Part shown: positions 1 through 6,370 of the stretch, one piece after another
How the letters are laid out: the number at the start of each line of letters is the position of its first letter
Numbering within the stretch: the stretch's first letter is position 1
Assembly: GCA_014379795.1 (NCBI GenBank)
Contig: JACMLC010000437.1
Location: 1 to 6,678, forward strand
Source: Pyrinomonadaceae bacterium
Lineage (GTDB): Bacteria > Acidobacteriota > Blastocatellia > Pyrinomonadales > Pyrinomonadaceae
Length of the DNA stretch: 6,678 nt
Direction of reading: 5' to 3'
The notes under the pieces: generated by a model
What the model was told of the DNA's origin: nothing
Databases searched by the model: none
Seen by the model: only the letters and a program-made list of their open reading frames with translations
Position numbers and translations under genes: made by a program

Positions 1-779
1 AACTGTTCGACTCTCACCGCATTCGTTGCGCTTTGCAGAATATAGAAAGCGCCGTTTGATGGGCGGAAGATTGCTACGTCATACAAGCGGTCGCCGTCAT
101 AGTCTCCCGGCGCCGCGAGGTCACCGTTCTGCCCCCAGACGACAGCATCGTAGTTGGTAGCAGGATTAGTTGACCTGTACCACGTTCCGTTCGACGGTCG
201 AAACACCGCCACATCTGCACGCCCGTCGGCATTGTAGTCACCCGGTACGGGCTTATCACCGAGTATTCCAAATTGGATTATCTGCACCACATTGTCCGAA
301 CTGCGCAGGATATACCATGCGCCATTCGATGGTCGCCACACCGCGAAATCAGATTTAGCATCGCCGTCGTAATCTCCCATGACCGGAATATCACCATCAG
401 CCCCCCATTGTCTGAAATGGAAAGAGCCGTCTGTACTATGCAGCAGATAAAATGTCCCGGTAGATGGACGGAACACCACGATGTCGGATATTCCGTCAGC
501 GTCAAAGTCACCCGTGGCCGGGAGGTCACCGGCTTGTCCGAACCGGGTCGAGCGCACGGAGCTGTTCGAGCTATTGAGTATGTACCAGTAACCGTTGGCA
601 GGTCTGAAGACGGCGTCGTCCGTTTTACCGTCGCCGTCATAATCACCCGGTGCGATGAGGTCTCCGGTTGCGCCAAAGTGTTCGGCGTGGAAAGCGTTGT
701 TGGAACTGTTGGTGGCGTACCAGTTACCGTCGGTGGGGCGAAACACCGAGAGATCCGTTCGGCCATCACCGTCAAAATC
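1..779 (-). repeat. In-frame tandem FG-GAP-like units, 135-base period
   Basis: Units begin with the D-[FY]-[DN] loop at 779, 644, 509, 374, 239 and 104 (reading leftward), an invariant spacing of 135 bases or 45 codons. Each unit runs acidic loop, [AI]VFRP-x-[NT]G-x-[WF]Y, a Ser/Asn-rich turn, then an aromatic-G and a GD. The DNA copies have diverged, so this is an old protein-level repeat and not a recent expansion. The acidic loop is DxDxDGxxD in units 1-3. It is altered in unit 4 (DGDAKSD), unit 5 (DYNADG) and unit 6 (DGDRLYD). Confidence 0.9.
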
Positions 780-2150
780 GGCTCTTCCAGAAATGGCGAC
801 TGAGAGGAGAGGAGCCAGCAGGCGGGCAGCAGAAAAAGTAGAATTTTCAAAGGGATTAATGGGATTGCTACCTCCTGCGAGTCCGGCGATCACGATGCGG
901 CCCCGCGAATCTACCGCAACTGCTCTCGCGACATCTATCGCAGTGGGGGATACATCAATCCCTAGATATCCATCACTACTGAAGCTCAAATCACGAGAGC
1001 CGTTCGGGTTATACCGGGCAACGGCATACAATTGCGGCGGGCTTGTCATACCGACTACCGTGATTCTGCCGCCCGGTGAAAGTACCATGTCGTAGGGTTT
1101 GTCGCCTGAATTTAACGCTTGACGAGAACCGCCACTGCCAAAAGTCGTATCAAGCGAACCATTCGTATTAAAGCGCAAAAGAGTGTTCTTATCACCACCC
1201 AGGGCGACAATGCGTCCATCCTGCTGTATTGCGAGTGACCGAATACCGAAGTCAGAAACTATCCCATCTTGAGGAGCGGTAAAGTAGATATCACTAAATC
1301 CAGTGCCATTCCACGTAGTGTCAAGCGACCCGTCCGTATTAAACCGTGACATGGAGTGTGCATAAAAAGGGACATCTGTATTCCAATAGATGCCACCGAT
1401 CAGTATCTTGCCGTCAGGCTGAATCGCTATGGATTGACCTGAAGTTGAGGCTCGGATCGTCCTGACAACGCCGCCCGTGCCGAATGAACTGTCAAGCGTC
1501 CCGTTCGCAAGATAGCGGGCGATGATTTGGGTATATTTAGTTGAAGGGGAAGGAGGCACAAAATTATGTAAAAGGGACACACCGGTGATCACGATCTTAC
1601 CGTCGCGCTGGACTGCGACCGCATGGATATACTCAACTTCGTTCGGTGTCAGAGGGGCAACGACCTTGCCGCCCACTCCGAAGGAAGAATCCAACGTCCC
1701 GTCAGGGTTGTAGCGAGCAAGGGCAAGGTTATTACTGAGTGCGCCAAAATAACGGTATCCCGCAACAATGATCTTGCCGTCTAACTGGAGCGCTAGCCCG
1801 ACAGCCTGCCCACCCAGGTTGGAAGTGGAAGTGTCACCAAACCTGGTGAAAACAGAACCTGGAGGGCCGTAATTGTCCGGAGGGCCGAAGTTCCCGAAAG
1901 TTGTGTCAAGCGAGCCGTTCTCATTCAGGCGAATTGTGCAGAACGCAAAATATCCATTAGCCTGAGTGTAGCCGCCTGAAACCATCACGATCTTATTATC
2001 GGGCTGAACGAGCGTTTTCCATGCGCCGTTGTAGATATTGAAAACCGCTTTGCCGGTTGAATTAAAGGTGGTATCCAGCTCAGGTTGGGCTACGGCATCG
2101 GCGTTTAGAACAAAGCCGATAATTAGAAGGCACCAAAATAAGTTTTTCAT
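1..2150 (-). CDS. Secreted delta-60 / FG-GAP-like repeat protein, C-terminus cut by window edge
   Basis: The frame is open from an ATG at 2150 to the left edge, giving 716 residues with no stop. Residues 1-21 look like a signal peptide (hydrophobic LFWCLLIIGFVL core, AVA|Q cleavage), so the protein is probably exported. Residues 22-440 hold about seven delta-60-type units, marked by Q-x-DGKI-x-x-x-G motifs near 48, 121, 180, 243, 308, 357 and 412 and by LDTTFG/LDSSFG plus LARYNPDG segments; this is a probable beta-propeller. From residue 458 FG-GAP/VCBS-like units follow (DYDGDGKTD, then FRPSNGxWY), each exactly 45 residues, with six visible and the last incomplete. The acidic DxDxDGxxD loops resemble calcium sites. 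Such proteins are usually cell-surface or secreted; no enzyme domain is visible and the function is unknown. The missing end could carry a sorting signal. It has its own promoter and a GGAGG ribosome site, and its DNA looks less GC-rich than the operon upstream. The family call is confident; the role is not known. Confidence 0.93.
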   Translation of the reverse strand, partial: MKNLFWCLLIIGFVLNADAVAQPELDTTFNSTGKAVFNIYNGAWKTLVQPDNKIVMVSGGYTQANGYFAFCTIRLNENGSLDTTFGNFGPPDNYGPPGSVFTRFGDTSTSNLGGQAVGLALQLDGKIIVAGYRYFGALSNNLALARYNPDGTLDSSFGVGGKVVAPLTPNEVEYIHAVAVQRDGKIVITGVSLLHNFVPPSPSTKYTQIIARYLANGTLDSSFGTGGVVRTIRASTSGQSIAIQPDGKILIGGIYWNTDVPFYAHSMSRFNTDGSLDTTWNGTGFSDIYFTAPQDGIVSDFGIRSLAIQQDGRIVALGGDKNTLLRFNTNGSLDTTFGSGGSRQALNSGDKPYDMVLSPGGRITVVGMTSPPQLYAVARYNPNGSRDLSFSSDGYLGIDVSPTAIDVARAVAVDSRGRIVIAGLAGGSNPINPFENSTFSAARLLAPLLSVAISGRADFDGDGRTDLSVFRPTDGNWYATNSSNNAFHAEHFGATGDLIAPGDYDGDGKTDDAVFRPANGYWYILNSSNSSVRSTRFGQAGDLPATGDFDADGISDIVVFRPSTGTFYLLHSTDGSFHFRQWGADGDIPVMGDYDGDAKSDFAVWRPSNGAWYILRSSDNVVQIIQFGILGDKPVPGDYNADGRADVAVFRPSNGTWYRSTNPATNYDAVVWGQNGDLAAPGDYDGDRLYDVAIFRPSNGAFYILQSATNAVRVEQ

Positions 2151-2159
2151 GACGAATTT

Positions 2160-2164
2160 CCTCC
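2160..2164 (-). promoter_or_regulatory. Shine-Dalgarno site of the repeat protein
   Basis: The minus strand reads GGAGG followed by nine bases and then the ATG at 2150. It supports this start and is the clearest ribosome site in the window; the operon genes upstream have weak or no such site. Confidence 0.85.
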
Positions 2165-2202
2165 GAGGATTGACCAAGGACACATGAGGTAGGAGTGTCG
2201 AA

Positions 2203-2231
2203 ATAATAGATTAGACCCACGTTATTATCAA
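2203..2231 (-). promoter_or_regulatory. Sigma-70-like promoter for the repeat protein gene
   Basis: On the minus strand a -35 box TTGATA (2226-2231) is separated by exactly 17 bases from a -10 box TATTAT (2203-2208). Each differs from the TTGACA/TATAAT consensus by one base. Transcription would start near 2196, leaving a leader of roughly 45 bases with the GGAGG site. The promoter lies just after the DUF58 stop codon, so the secreted protein is probably expressed separately from the operon. No operator repeat is evident. Confidence 0.7.
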
Positions 2232-2262
2232 GGCGTTTTCAGTCGCTCAACCATTTGGTCAT

Positions 2263-3582
2263 TTAAAGCAGTCCGCGTTCTTTCACTCGAATGTATGTTT
2301 CAAGGAGCGCGGGCGCGAGGGCGGCGGCGGTGACATCGAGCGCGAGTCCCCCTTGCGCTTCGACGAGGCGGAGCGCGGCTTCGCGTTGATGTATGATCTC
2401 TTCGGCGACGGATTGGGTGAAGAGGTCAGGGACGGTTTCGGGCACGTCGCGGACGGCGGCCTTAAGGTCGCGGTCGGCGATGGTGACGACCAGCGGGAGG
2501 TGTCGCGGGCGCAGGATTTTGAGCGAGGTCAAGAGGTCTCTTGAGCCTTCTTCGTCCACCAAATCCGTGAGGACGATGACCAGCGCGCGGCGTTTGCAGT
2601 TGGCGGCGATGAATTCAAACGCACGCGCATAAGACGGCTCGATCATCTCCGGCTCGACCGCGTGCAGGGCTTCGAGCGCGGCGTCCATGTGCTCGCCTCC
2701 GCGCTTCGGCGGCAAGTAGGATTTGATGCGCCGACCGAAAACGACGATTCCGGCATTGTCGCCCCCGCGCGCCGCCGCCGACATCAAAGCGAGCGTCGCA
2801 TGCACAGCCGAATCCAGCTTGGTCTCCTGCTCAATCCGCGCGGTCATCAAACGCCCGGCATCGAGCGCGATGAGAATCGTTTGATCGCGCTCGATTTGGT
2901 ATTGCCGCGTCACCAGCTTTCCGCGCCGCGCGGTCGCAGACCACGAGATATGCCGCAGCTCATCTCCGCGCACGTAATCTCTCAAGGATTCAAACTCGCG
3001 CCCCTCGCCGCGCCAAGAAGACCTGCGATGCGCCGCGACGAGCGAGCGTGCGCCGAGGGCTTTCAATTCCGCTTCGCGCGCACGGCGCATGTTCGGATAA
3101 ACCTTGACCGCGACCGCAGACCCTACGCGCGCCTCGCGCCACACCAGCCCCAGCCGCGAAAGATAACGCACGGCAATCTGCCCGAACTCGAAACGCCCGC
3201 GCTTGGGCGGCTTCAAGCTGTAAACCAGCGCGGCGGAACTTTGCGCTTCAACTCGCACGCGCCCCTCGCGCATTCCTGACAGTTTCAACAGATGCGGAAA
3301 CTCATCCTTAATCATCAACACTATGGCGTGCGGCGTGTTGTTCAAGACACGCACGCGCACTTCTGTTTCCGCGCCGACGGCAAAGCGCCCGCCGAACACA
3401 CGCTCAATATTCACGCCCGCAGGCCACGGGCTTGTCCGAGCATCAATCACTGCCGCCAACAACAACGCCACGTCAAAGGCCAGCGTCGCCCAGCGCAAAG
3501 CCGGCCTGCCCCAGGACAAAGACAGAGGGATAAAGCCAAGCGCGAGCAGCACGTAAAACAGTCTGGAGAAAACGAAACGCAT
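2263..3582 (-). CDS. DUF58 domain-containing membrane-anchored protein
   Basis: This 439-residue protein has two hydrophobic N-terminal helices (about 7-23 and 32-48), then a beta-rich segment, then the DUF58 hallmark at 194-219, which includes GREFESLRDYVRGDELR followed by HISWSATAR. The rest looks like a von Willebrand A fold: a strand ending LIALDAGRLM (237-246) where a metal site would lie, and VLTDLVDEEGS (337-347). The D-x-S-x-S motif is replaced by DAGRL, so classical metal binding is doubtful, as in many DUF58 proteins. DUF58 proteins are regularly encoded beside MoxR ATPases and are thought to act with them on envelope client proteins; the MoxR gene here is two genes upstream. The length fits the family. 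The ATG at 3582 begins just before the first helix but has no clear ribosome site. It follows a 130-base repeat element and is probably the last gene of the operon. Confidence 0.92.
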   Translation of the reverse strand: MRFVFSRLFYVLLALGFIPLSLSWGRPALRWATLAFDVALLLAAVIDARTSPWPAGVNIERVFGGRFAVGAETEVRVRVLNNTPHAIVLMIKDEFPHLLKLSGMREGRVRVEAQSSAALVYSLKPPKRGRFEFGQIAVRYLSRLGLVWREARVGSAVAVKVYPNMRRAREAELKALGARSLVAAHRRSSWRGEGREFESLRDYVRGDELRHISWSATARRGKLVTRQYQIERDQTILIALDAGRLMTARIEQETKLDSAVHATLALMSAAARGGDNAGIVVFGRRIKSYLPPKRGGEHMDAALEALHAVEPEMIEPSYARAFEFIAANCKRRALVIVLTDLVDEEGSRDLLTSLKILRPRHLPLVVTIADRDLKAAVRDVPETVPDLFTQSVAEEIIHQREAALRLVEAQGGLALDVTAAALAPALLETYIRVKERGLL

Positions 3583-3633
3583 GTCTGGTAATTAACCCAA
3601 GATGCTAATGAAGGACTAGGATTTATTTATATT

Positions 3634-3647
3634 TTGGCTCAAGCCAA
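3634..3647. repeat. Short hairpin TTGGCT-CA-AGCCAA
   Basis: This is a six-base-pair stem inside the 130-base element. On the minus strand its centre reads GCTTGAGC, close to the GCTTTAGC centre of the larger hairpin nearby, which suggests the two are related REP-type palindromes in the same orientation. It lacks a following T-run on either strand, so it is not called as a terminator. Confidence 0.6.
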
Positions 3648-3667
3648 CTTTCTTTGATGCCATGTCC

Positions 3668-3687
3668 CCACTAGCTAAAGCTAGTGG
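3668..3687. repeat. Perfect hairpin CCACTAGC-TAAA-GCTAGTGG
   Basis: An eight-base-pair perfect stem with a four-base loop (nine pairs if the T/A at the loop base also pair) sits inside the 130-base element. The form resembles REP palindromes mobilised by single-strand Y1 (RAYT-type) transposases. No T-run follows on either strand, so intrinsic termination is unlikely, though the structure could slow polymerase or protect an RNA end. Confidence 0.65.
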
Positions 3688-3715
3688 CAATTTATCAACT
3701 CGCAACTTGGGTTAA

Positions 3716-4432
3716 TTAGGAATCTAAAATTTTCACGATAAATTTACATTGACAATCCTGACAGGTAATCTCGCCCAGAGCTTTGAATTGCTCAACTCCG
3801 CACTTAGGGCAGATGACCTGTCTCCATGTTTGCTCGCCCTCTCCAGCGGAAACTTTATCGCTCTCTTCTTTTAAATCCGCTTTGCTCAAGCGATGCAATA
3901 CGGGAATGATGATCGAGACGGCGGCGACCAAAATCGAATTGATGCCAACGGCTTGGAACATCGCTCTCGAATCAATACTGAACTCAAACATCAGGATAAT
4001 CAGAAAAGCCAGAGAATAAATGACGACGTAAGCGGTCACGCGCGCCCAGGCGTAACGCGCCTTGAGCTTTGCCAGTGACAGTAAACAAACATGAGCGGTT
4101 GATACCGCCAGCACGACAAGATGGACGGTCAGTCTCCAGAAACGCTTGTGCTCGATTGACGGCTCATACCAGATAGCCACGATGAGCATCAGAGCTGCCA
4201 GCAGCGAGAGCGCTAATCCAACTGCTGCGAGGGCTTTCCCTCTTTTGCTCTCCCACAAAGCGGCATCGGCGAGCGCGCAAATACTTGCGAGAGAGATGGT
4301 AACCGTCGTCAGGACGATTCTGACTTCAAGCCAGCCGAAGCTGTCAGACAGAATGGCGAGGATGCCCAGCAGCGCGCTTAACACGACTGAGGCGATTAAA
4401 AACCAGAAAGCGATTTTCTTAGGGCTGTGCAT
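3716..4432 (-). CDS. Unrecognised six-helix membrane protein with C-terminal zinc ribbon
   Basis: I do not recognise a named family for this 238-residue protein. Hydrophobic helices are seen at about 7-28, 36-56, 64-88, 101-120, 129-150 and 158-179. A charged linker (180-203) then leads to CPKCGVEQF (Cys 208 and 211) and CQDCQCKF (Cys 224 and 227), a four-cysteine ribbon with two C-x2-C knuckles 12 residues apart. The even number of helices and the positively charged N-terminus (HSPKK) favour both ends in the cytoplasm, where the ribbon could bind a partner or sense metal or redox state. The gene sits between MoxR (37 bases upstream) and DUF58 (133 bases downstream), so a link to that chaperone system is plausible but inferred. 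The stop codon falls inside the terminal repeat of the 130-base element, so the original tail may have been changed, although the ribbon itself is complete. No clear ribosome site precedes the ATG. Confidence 0.8.
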   Translation of the reverse strand: MHSPKKIAFWFLIASVVLSALLGILAILSDSFGWLEVRIVLTTVTISLASICALADAALWESKRGKALAAVGLALSLLAALMLIVAIWYEPSIEHKRFWRLTVHLVVLAVSTAHVCLLSLAKLKARYAWARVTAYVVIYSLAFLIILMFEFSIDSRAMFQAVGINSILVAAVSIIIPVLHRLSKADLKEESDKVSAGEGEQTWRQVICPKCGVEQFKALGEITCQDCQCKFIVKILDS

Positions 4433-4469
4433 GTCGCTTGTCAGTGTTTGGCCGTAGACGCTTTCAGGA

Positions 4470-5423
4470 CTAGCGCGGCACTTCCGTGCTCTGCAAAATA
4501 TCCGTAATCACGGCATCGGGCGTCGCGCCGTCAAGCTCCGCTTCGGCGCGCAGCGAGAGGCGATGACGAAGCACCGGACGCGCGATGTCGCGCACGTCGT
4601 CGGGCGTGGCGAACTCGCGCCCGCGCAAGGCCGCTAAGGCTTTTGAGCAGAGCAGGAGCGCGACCGATGCGCGCGGGCTGGCTCCGTAAAGGACGGAATG
4701 ATGCGAGCGCGTGTTTCTGACGATGTCCACGACATAGCGTTGCACGCCCGGCTCCATGCGCGTCGCACGGACTTCGGCGCGACAGCGAGAGATGGCGTCG
4801 GGATCAGCGAGCGGGCGAATGTCAACCAGCTCAAGACGGCGCGAGTTAAAGCCCGCGTCCCAGTTGGCGACGACCTGCTGCTCTGCTTCGAGCGAAGGAT
4901 AGTCAATCAGGATTTTCAGGAGAAAGCGGTCGAGCTGCGCTTCCGGCAACGGGTACGTGCCTTCGTACTCAATCGGATTCTCAGTCGCCAGCACGGTAAA
5001 GAGCGGCGAGAGCTGATGCAAATCGCCGTCAATCGTCGCCTGTCTTTCTTCCATCGCTTCTAAAAGCGCGGCCTGCGTCTTCGGCGGCGTGCGATTGATT
5101 TCATCCGCGAGCAGGATGTCCGTAAAGATCGGCCCGCGCCTGAGTGTGAAATCGGAGTTGGCAACGTTAAAGACATTCGTGCCTGTGATGTCGGAAGGCA
5201 TCAAATCCGGCGTGAATTGAATGCGGCTAAAATCCGCGCCGATGATGCGCGAGAGCGTCTTGACCGCGAGCGTCTTGGCCGTTCCGGGCACGCCTTCGAT
5301 CAACGCATGTCCTTCGGCCAGAAGCGCAACCAAGATATGTTGAATCGGCTCATCCTGTCCGACGATGATTTTGCGTAGCTCCGTCAGAATGTGTTCGACG
5401 GTTGTAGAAACGTATTCAGGCAT
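4470..5423 (-). CDS. MoxR-family AAA+ ATPase
   Basis: This cytoplasmic ATPase is predicted to use ATP hydrolysis to remodel or mature client proteins together with DUF58 or von Willebrand A partners. In the 317-residue form, Walker A is GVPGTAKT (44-51), Walker B is ILLADE followed by INRTPPKTQ (103-117), and the sensor-1 region is ATENPIEYEGTYPLPEAQLDRF-like near 146-167. The C-terminal lid includes YGASPRASVALL. All of this is typical of MoxR, including the length. The frame stays open to an earlier ATG at 5492, but those 23 extra residues would be encoded by GTGATAA repeat DNA and would lie upstream of the conserved start, so the ATG at 5423 (MPEYVSTTVEHIL) is preferred. Neither start has a ribosome site. 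A long predicted hairpin ends seven bases before the chosen start. The gene lies downstream of the permease and upstream of the zinc-ribbon and DUF58 genes. Confidence 0.93.
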   Translation of the reverse strand: MPEYVSTTVEHILTELRKIIVGQDEPIQHILVALLAEGHALIEGVPGTAKTLAVKTLSRIIGADFSRIQFTPDLMPSDITGTNVFNVANSDFTLRRGPIFTDILLADEINRTPPKTQAALLEAMEERQATIDGDLHQLSPLFTVLATENPIEYEGTYPLPEAQLDRFLLKILIDYPSLEAEQQVVANWDAGFNSRRLELVDIRPLADPDAISRCRAEVRATRMEPGVQRYVVDIVRNTRSHHSVLYGASPRASVALLLCSKALAALRGREFATPDDVRDIARPVLRHRLSLRAEAELDGATPDAVITDILQSTEVPR

Positions 5424-5429
5424 TAGATA

Positions 5430-5508
5430 CAGTGATGAGTGACAAGTGATAAGTGATAAGCAAGAACAAGACTTTATCTTGTCACTTATCACTTATCACT
5501 TATCACTG
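5430..5508. repeat. Inverted GTGATAA heptamer arrays forming a long hairpin
   Basis: Read on the minus strand, the 5' arm (5508-5478) is CAG followed by TGATAAG-type heptamers and the 3' arm (5460-5430) is their complement. The 31-base arms form 28 Watson-Crick pairs and one G-U pair around a 17-base loop. The arms are heptamer tandem repeats in opposite orientation with a few point changes (TGACAAG, TGATGAG). The permease stop codon TGA is the first repeat unit, and the MoxR start lies seven bases past the far arm. In mRNA this would be a stable stem that could slow polymerase, block decay or limit MoxR translation. Heptamer tandem repeats of this kind are known best from cyanobacteria (STRR sequences). 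Confidence 0.85.
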
Positions 5509-6363
5509 CCGTAGCCCTTTCCATAAGAAATCGTAGAGCAGGATTTTCATTGCTAATAAAATGACTGTGCCGAGAAAGATGCGGCGAATCCAGATATTGT
5601 TAAGCTTGAGCGTGATACGCGCGCCGAGGAACGCTCCGGCGAACATCGAAAGACCGAGCAGCAAGCCCAGCTTGTAATCCACCAGCCCGCGCGCCATGAA
5701 CACCAGAGTTGCGACGAGCGACGAAAAGACATTGACGAGCTTGGTCGTCGAGACGGCTTCGACGAACGTCATGCGAAAGAGCGAGACAAAGAGCGCCGTC
5801 AGCATCGTCACATAACCGCCGCTAAAAAATCCGCCGTAGATGCCGAGCGCAAACGTCAGCGCGTAAGCTCCCACTTCCGCCGCGCGCGTTGGTTCGCCCA
5901 CACCTGGAATGACGCCCGCGTCGCGCTCGAGAATCGTGAACAGTGCGACCGCGATCATCGCGGCAGAGATAATGAGCGGCAGCGCGCGAATCGGGATGAC
6001 CAGCAAGAGCAGCGCGCCGACAATCGAACCCAAGAGCGTCAGCGTAATCAGGAGGGGCAGCCGCTTCCTGTCCATCGTTCCCTTGCCGAGAAAGGGTAGC
6101 GTGCCACCTGCGGCCATGAAGGTCAAGCCGAACATGTTGGTCGCAACGGCGACGCGCGGGTCAATGCCGAACTGAAACATCGCGGGCACTGCAATCAGAG
6201 AGTTGCTGCCCGTAACCACCCCGACCACGCTCGTCAGGAAAAAGAGCGCAGCCAGAAATATTAATTCAAGAGGGGATAGGGCGTAAGAGAAAGGGTGTAG
6301 GGTGTAGGGTGTAGGGTGTAGAAACGACGCGAGCGCCGGATTAACAATGTCTGTCAGAATCAT
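5503..6363 (-). CDS. TauE/SafE-family membrane permease (anion exporter-like)
   Basis: This 286-residue inner-membrane protein has about eight hydrophobic helices between residues 32 and 280 and the two-fold repeat of the TauE/SafE (DUF81) family. The first half has GVVTGSNSLIAVPAMF (48-63) with ATNMFGL (74-80). The second has GIYGGFFSGGYVTML (174-188) with VEAVSTTKLVN (201-211). Members are linked to export of sulfite, sulfoacetate or other organic anions, but the substrate cannot be read here. The ATG at 6363 is the only reasonable start, since no ATG, GTG or TTG lies between it and the first helix. Residues about 14-31 (including LHPTPYTLHP) are encoded by GGGTGTA heptamers and look like a non-conserved extension. 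A weak AGG precedes the start, itself part of the upstream heptamer array. The TGA stop lies in the next repeat. A permease inside a MoxR/DUF58 operon is unusual. Confidence 0.88.
   Translation of the reverse strand: MILTDIVNPALASFLHPTPYTLHPFSYALSPLELIFLAALFFLTSVVGVVTGSNSLIAVPAMFQFGIDPRVAVATNMFGLTFMAAGGTLPFLGKGTMDRKRLPLLITLTLLGSIVGALLLLVIPIRALPLIISAAMIAVALFTILERDAGVIPGVGEPTRAAEVGAYALTFALGIYGGFFSGGYVTMLTALFVSLFRMTFVEAVSTTKLVNVFSSLVATLVFMARGLVDYKLGLLLGLSMFAGAFLGARITLKLNNIWIRRIFLGTVILLAMKILLYDFLWKGLRQ
6271..6321. repeat. GGGTGTA heptamer array inside the permease N-terminus
   Basis: On the plus strand seven heptamers run in register: GGGGATA, GGGCGTA, AGAGAAA, then four perfect GGGTGTA copies (6293-6320). 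The array lies within the permease coding frame, where three heptamers give one seven-residue period, seen as LHPTPYTLHP. It is inverted relative to the array at 6371-6401. Confidence 0.9.
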
Positions 6364-6370
6364 GCTTTAA

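Larger units (their letters stand above)
3589..3718. mobile_element. MITE-like or REP-like palindromic element between two operon genes
   Basis: A perfect 13-base inverted repeat, TAATTAACCCAAG (3589-3601) and CTTGGGTTAATTA (3706-3718), bounds 130 bases of AT-richer non-coding DNA holding two hairpins. It has no room for a transposase, so if mobile it would be a non-autonomous miniature element. The outer bases are self-palindromic (TAATTA), so target duplication and repeat end cannot be told apart. The right end supplies the TAA stop of the zinc-ribbon gene and the left end stops seven bases short of the DUF58 start. That it is a mobile element is inferred from structure; no second copy is visible in this window. 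Confidence 0.55.

Noticed and set aside
1..779. Regularly spaced 135-base repeats as a possible CRISPR or satellite array
   Set aside because: The repeats are in frame, diverged at DNA level and conserved at protein level, with no identical short repeat and spacer pattern.
278..850. A 190-codon minus-strand open frame beginning with a signal-peptide-like sequence (MKILLFLLPACWLLSS)
   Set aside because: It lies in another frame across the FG-GAP units, whose 45-residue periodicity and FRPSNG motifs are in the frame of the long gene. It is a shadow frame kept open by the repeats.
2179..2199. A GACAC/GTGTC inverted repeat in the leader of the repeat protein gene
   Set aside because: A five-base stem with an 11-base loop is expected by chance and matches no known riboswitch or operator.
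2240..2262. A terminator after the DUF58 gene (ACCAAATGGT)
   Set aside because: The stem is only four base pairs and no T-run follows, so termination is not supported.
2662..3279. A 205-codon plus-strand open frame opposite the DUF58 gene
   Set aside because: It is antisense to a well-supported domain, has an Arg/Pro/His-rich composition typical of GC-rich antisense frames, and has no recognisable motif or ribosome site.
3620..3640. A TATAAA-like -10 box on the minus strand inside the 130-base element as a DUF58 promoter
   Set aside because: No acceptable -35 box lies 16-18 bases upstream, and AT-rich DNA there makes such a match likely by chance.
5424..5492. A 23-residue N-terminal extension of MoxR from the ATG at 5492
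   Set aside because: The extension is encoded by the heptamer array and loop and resembles nothing in the family. The ATG at 5423 gives the usual MoxR length.
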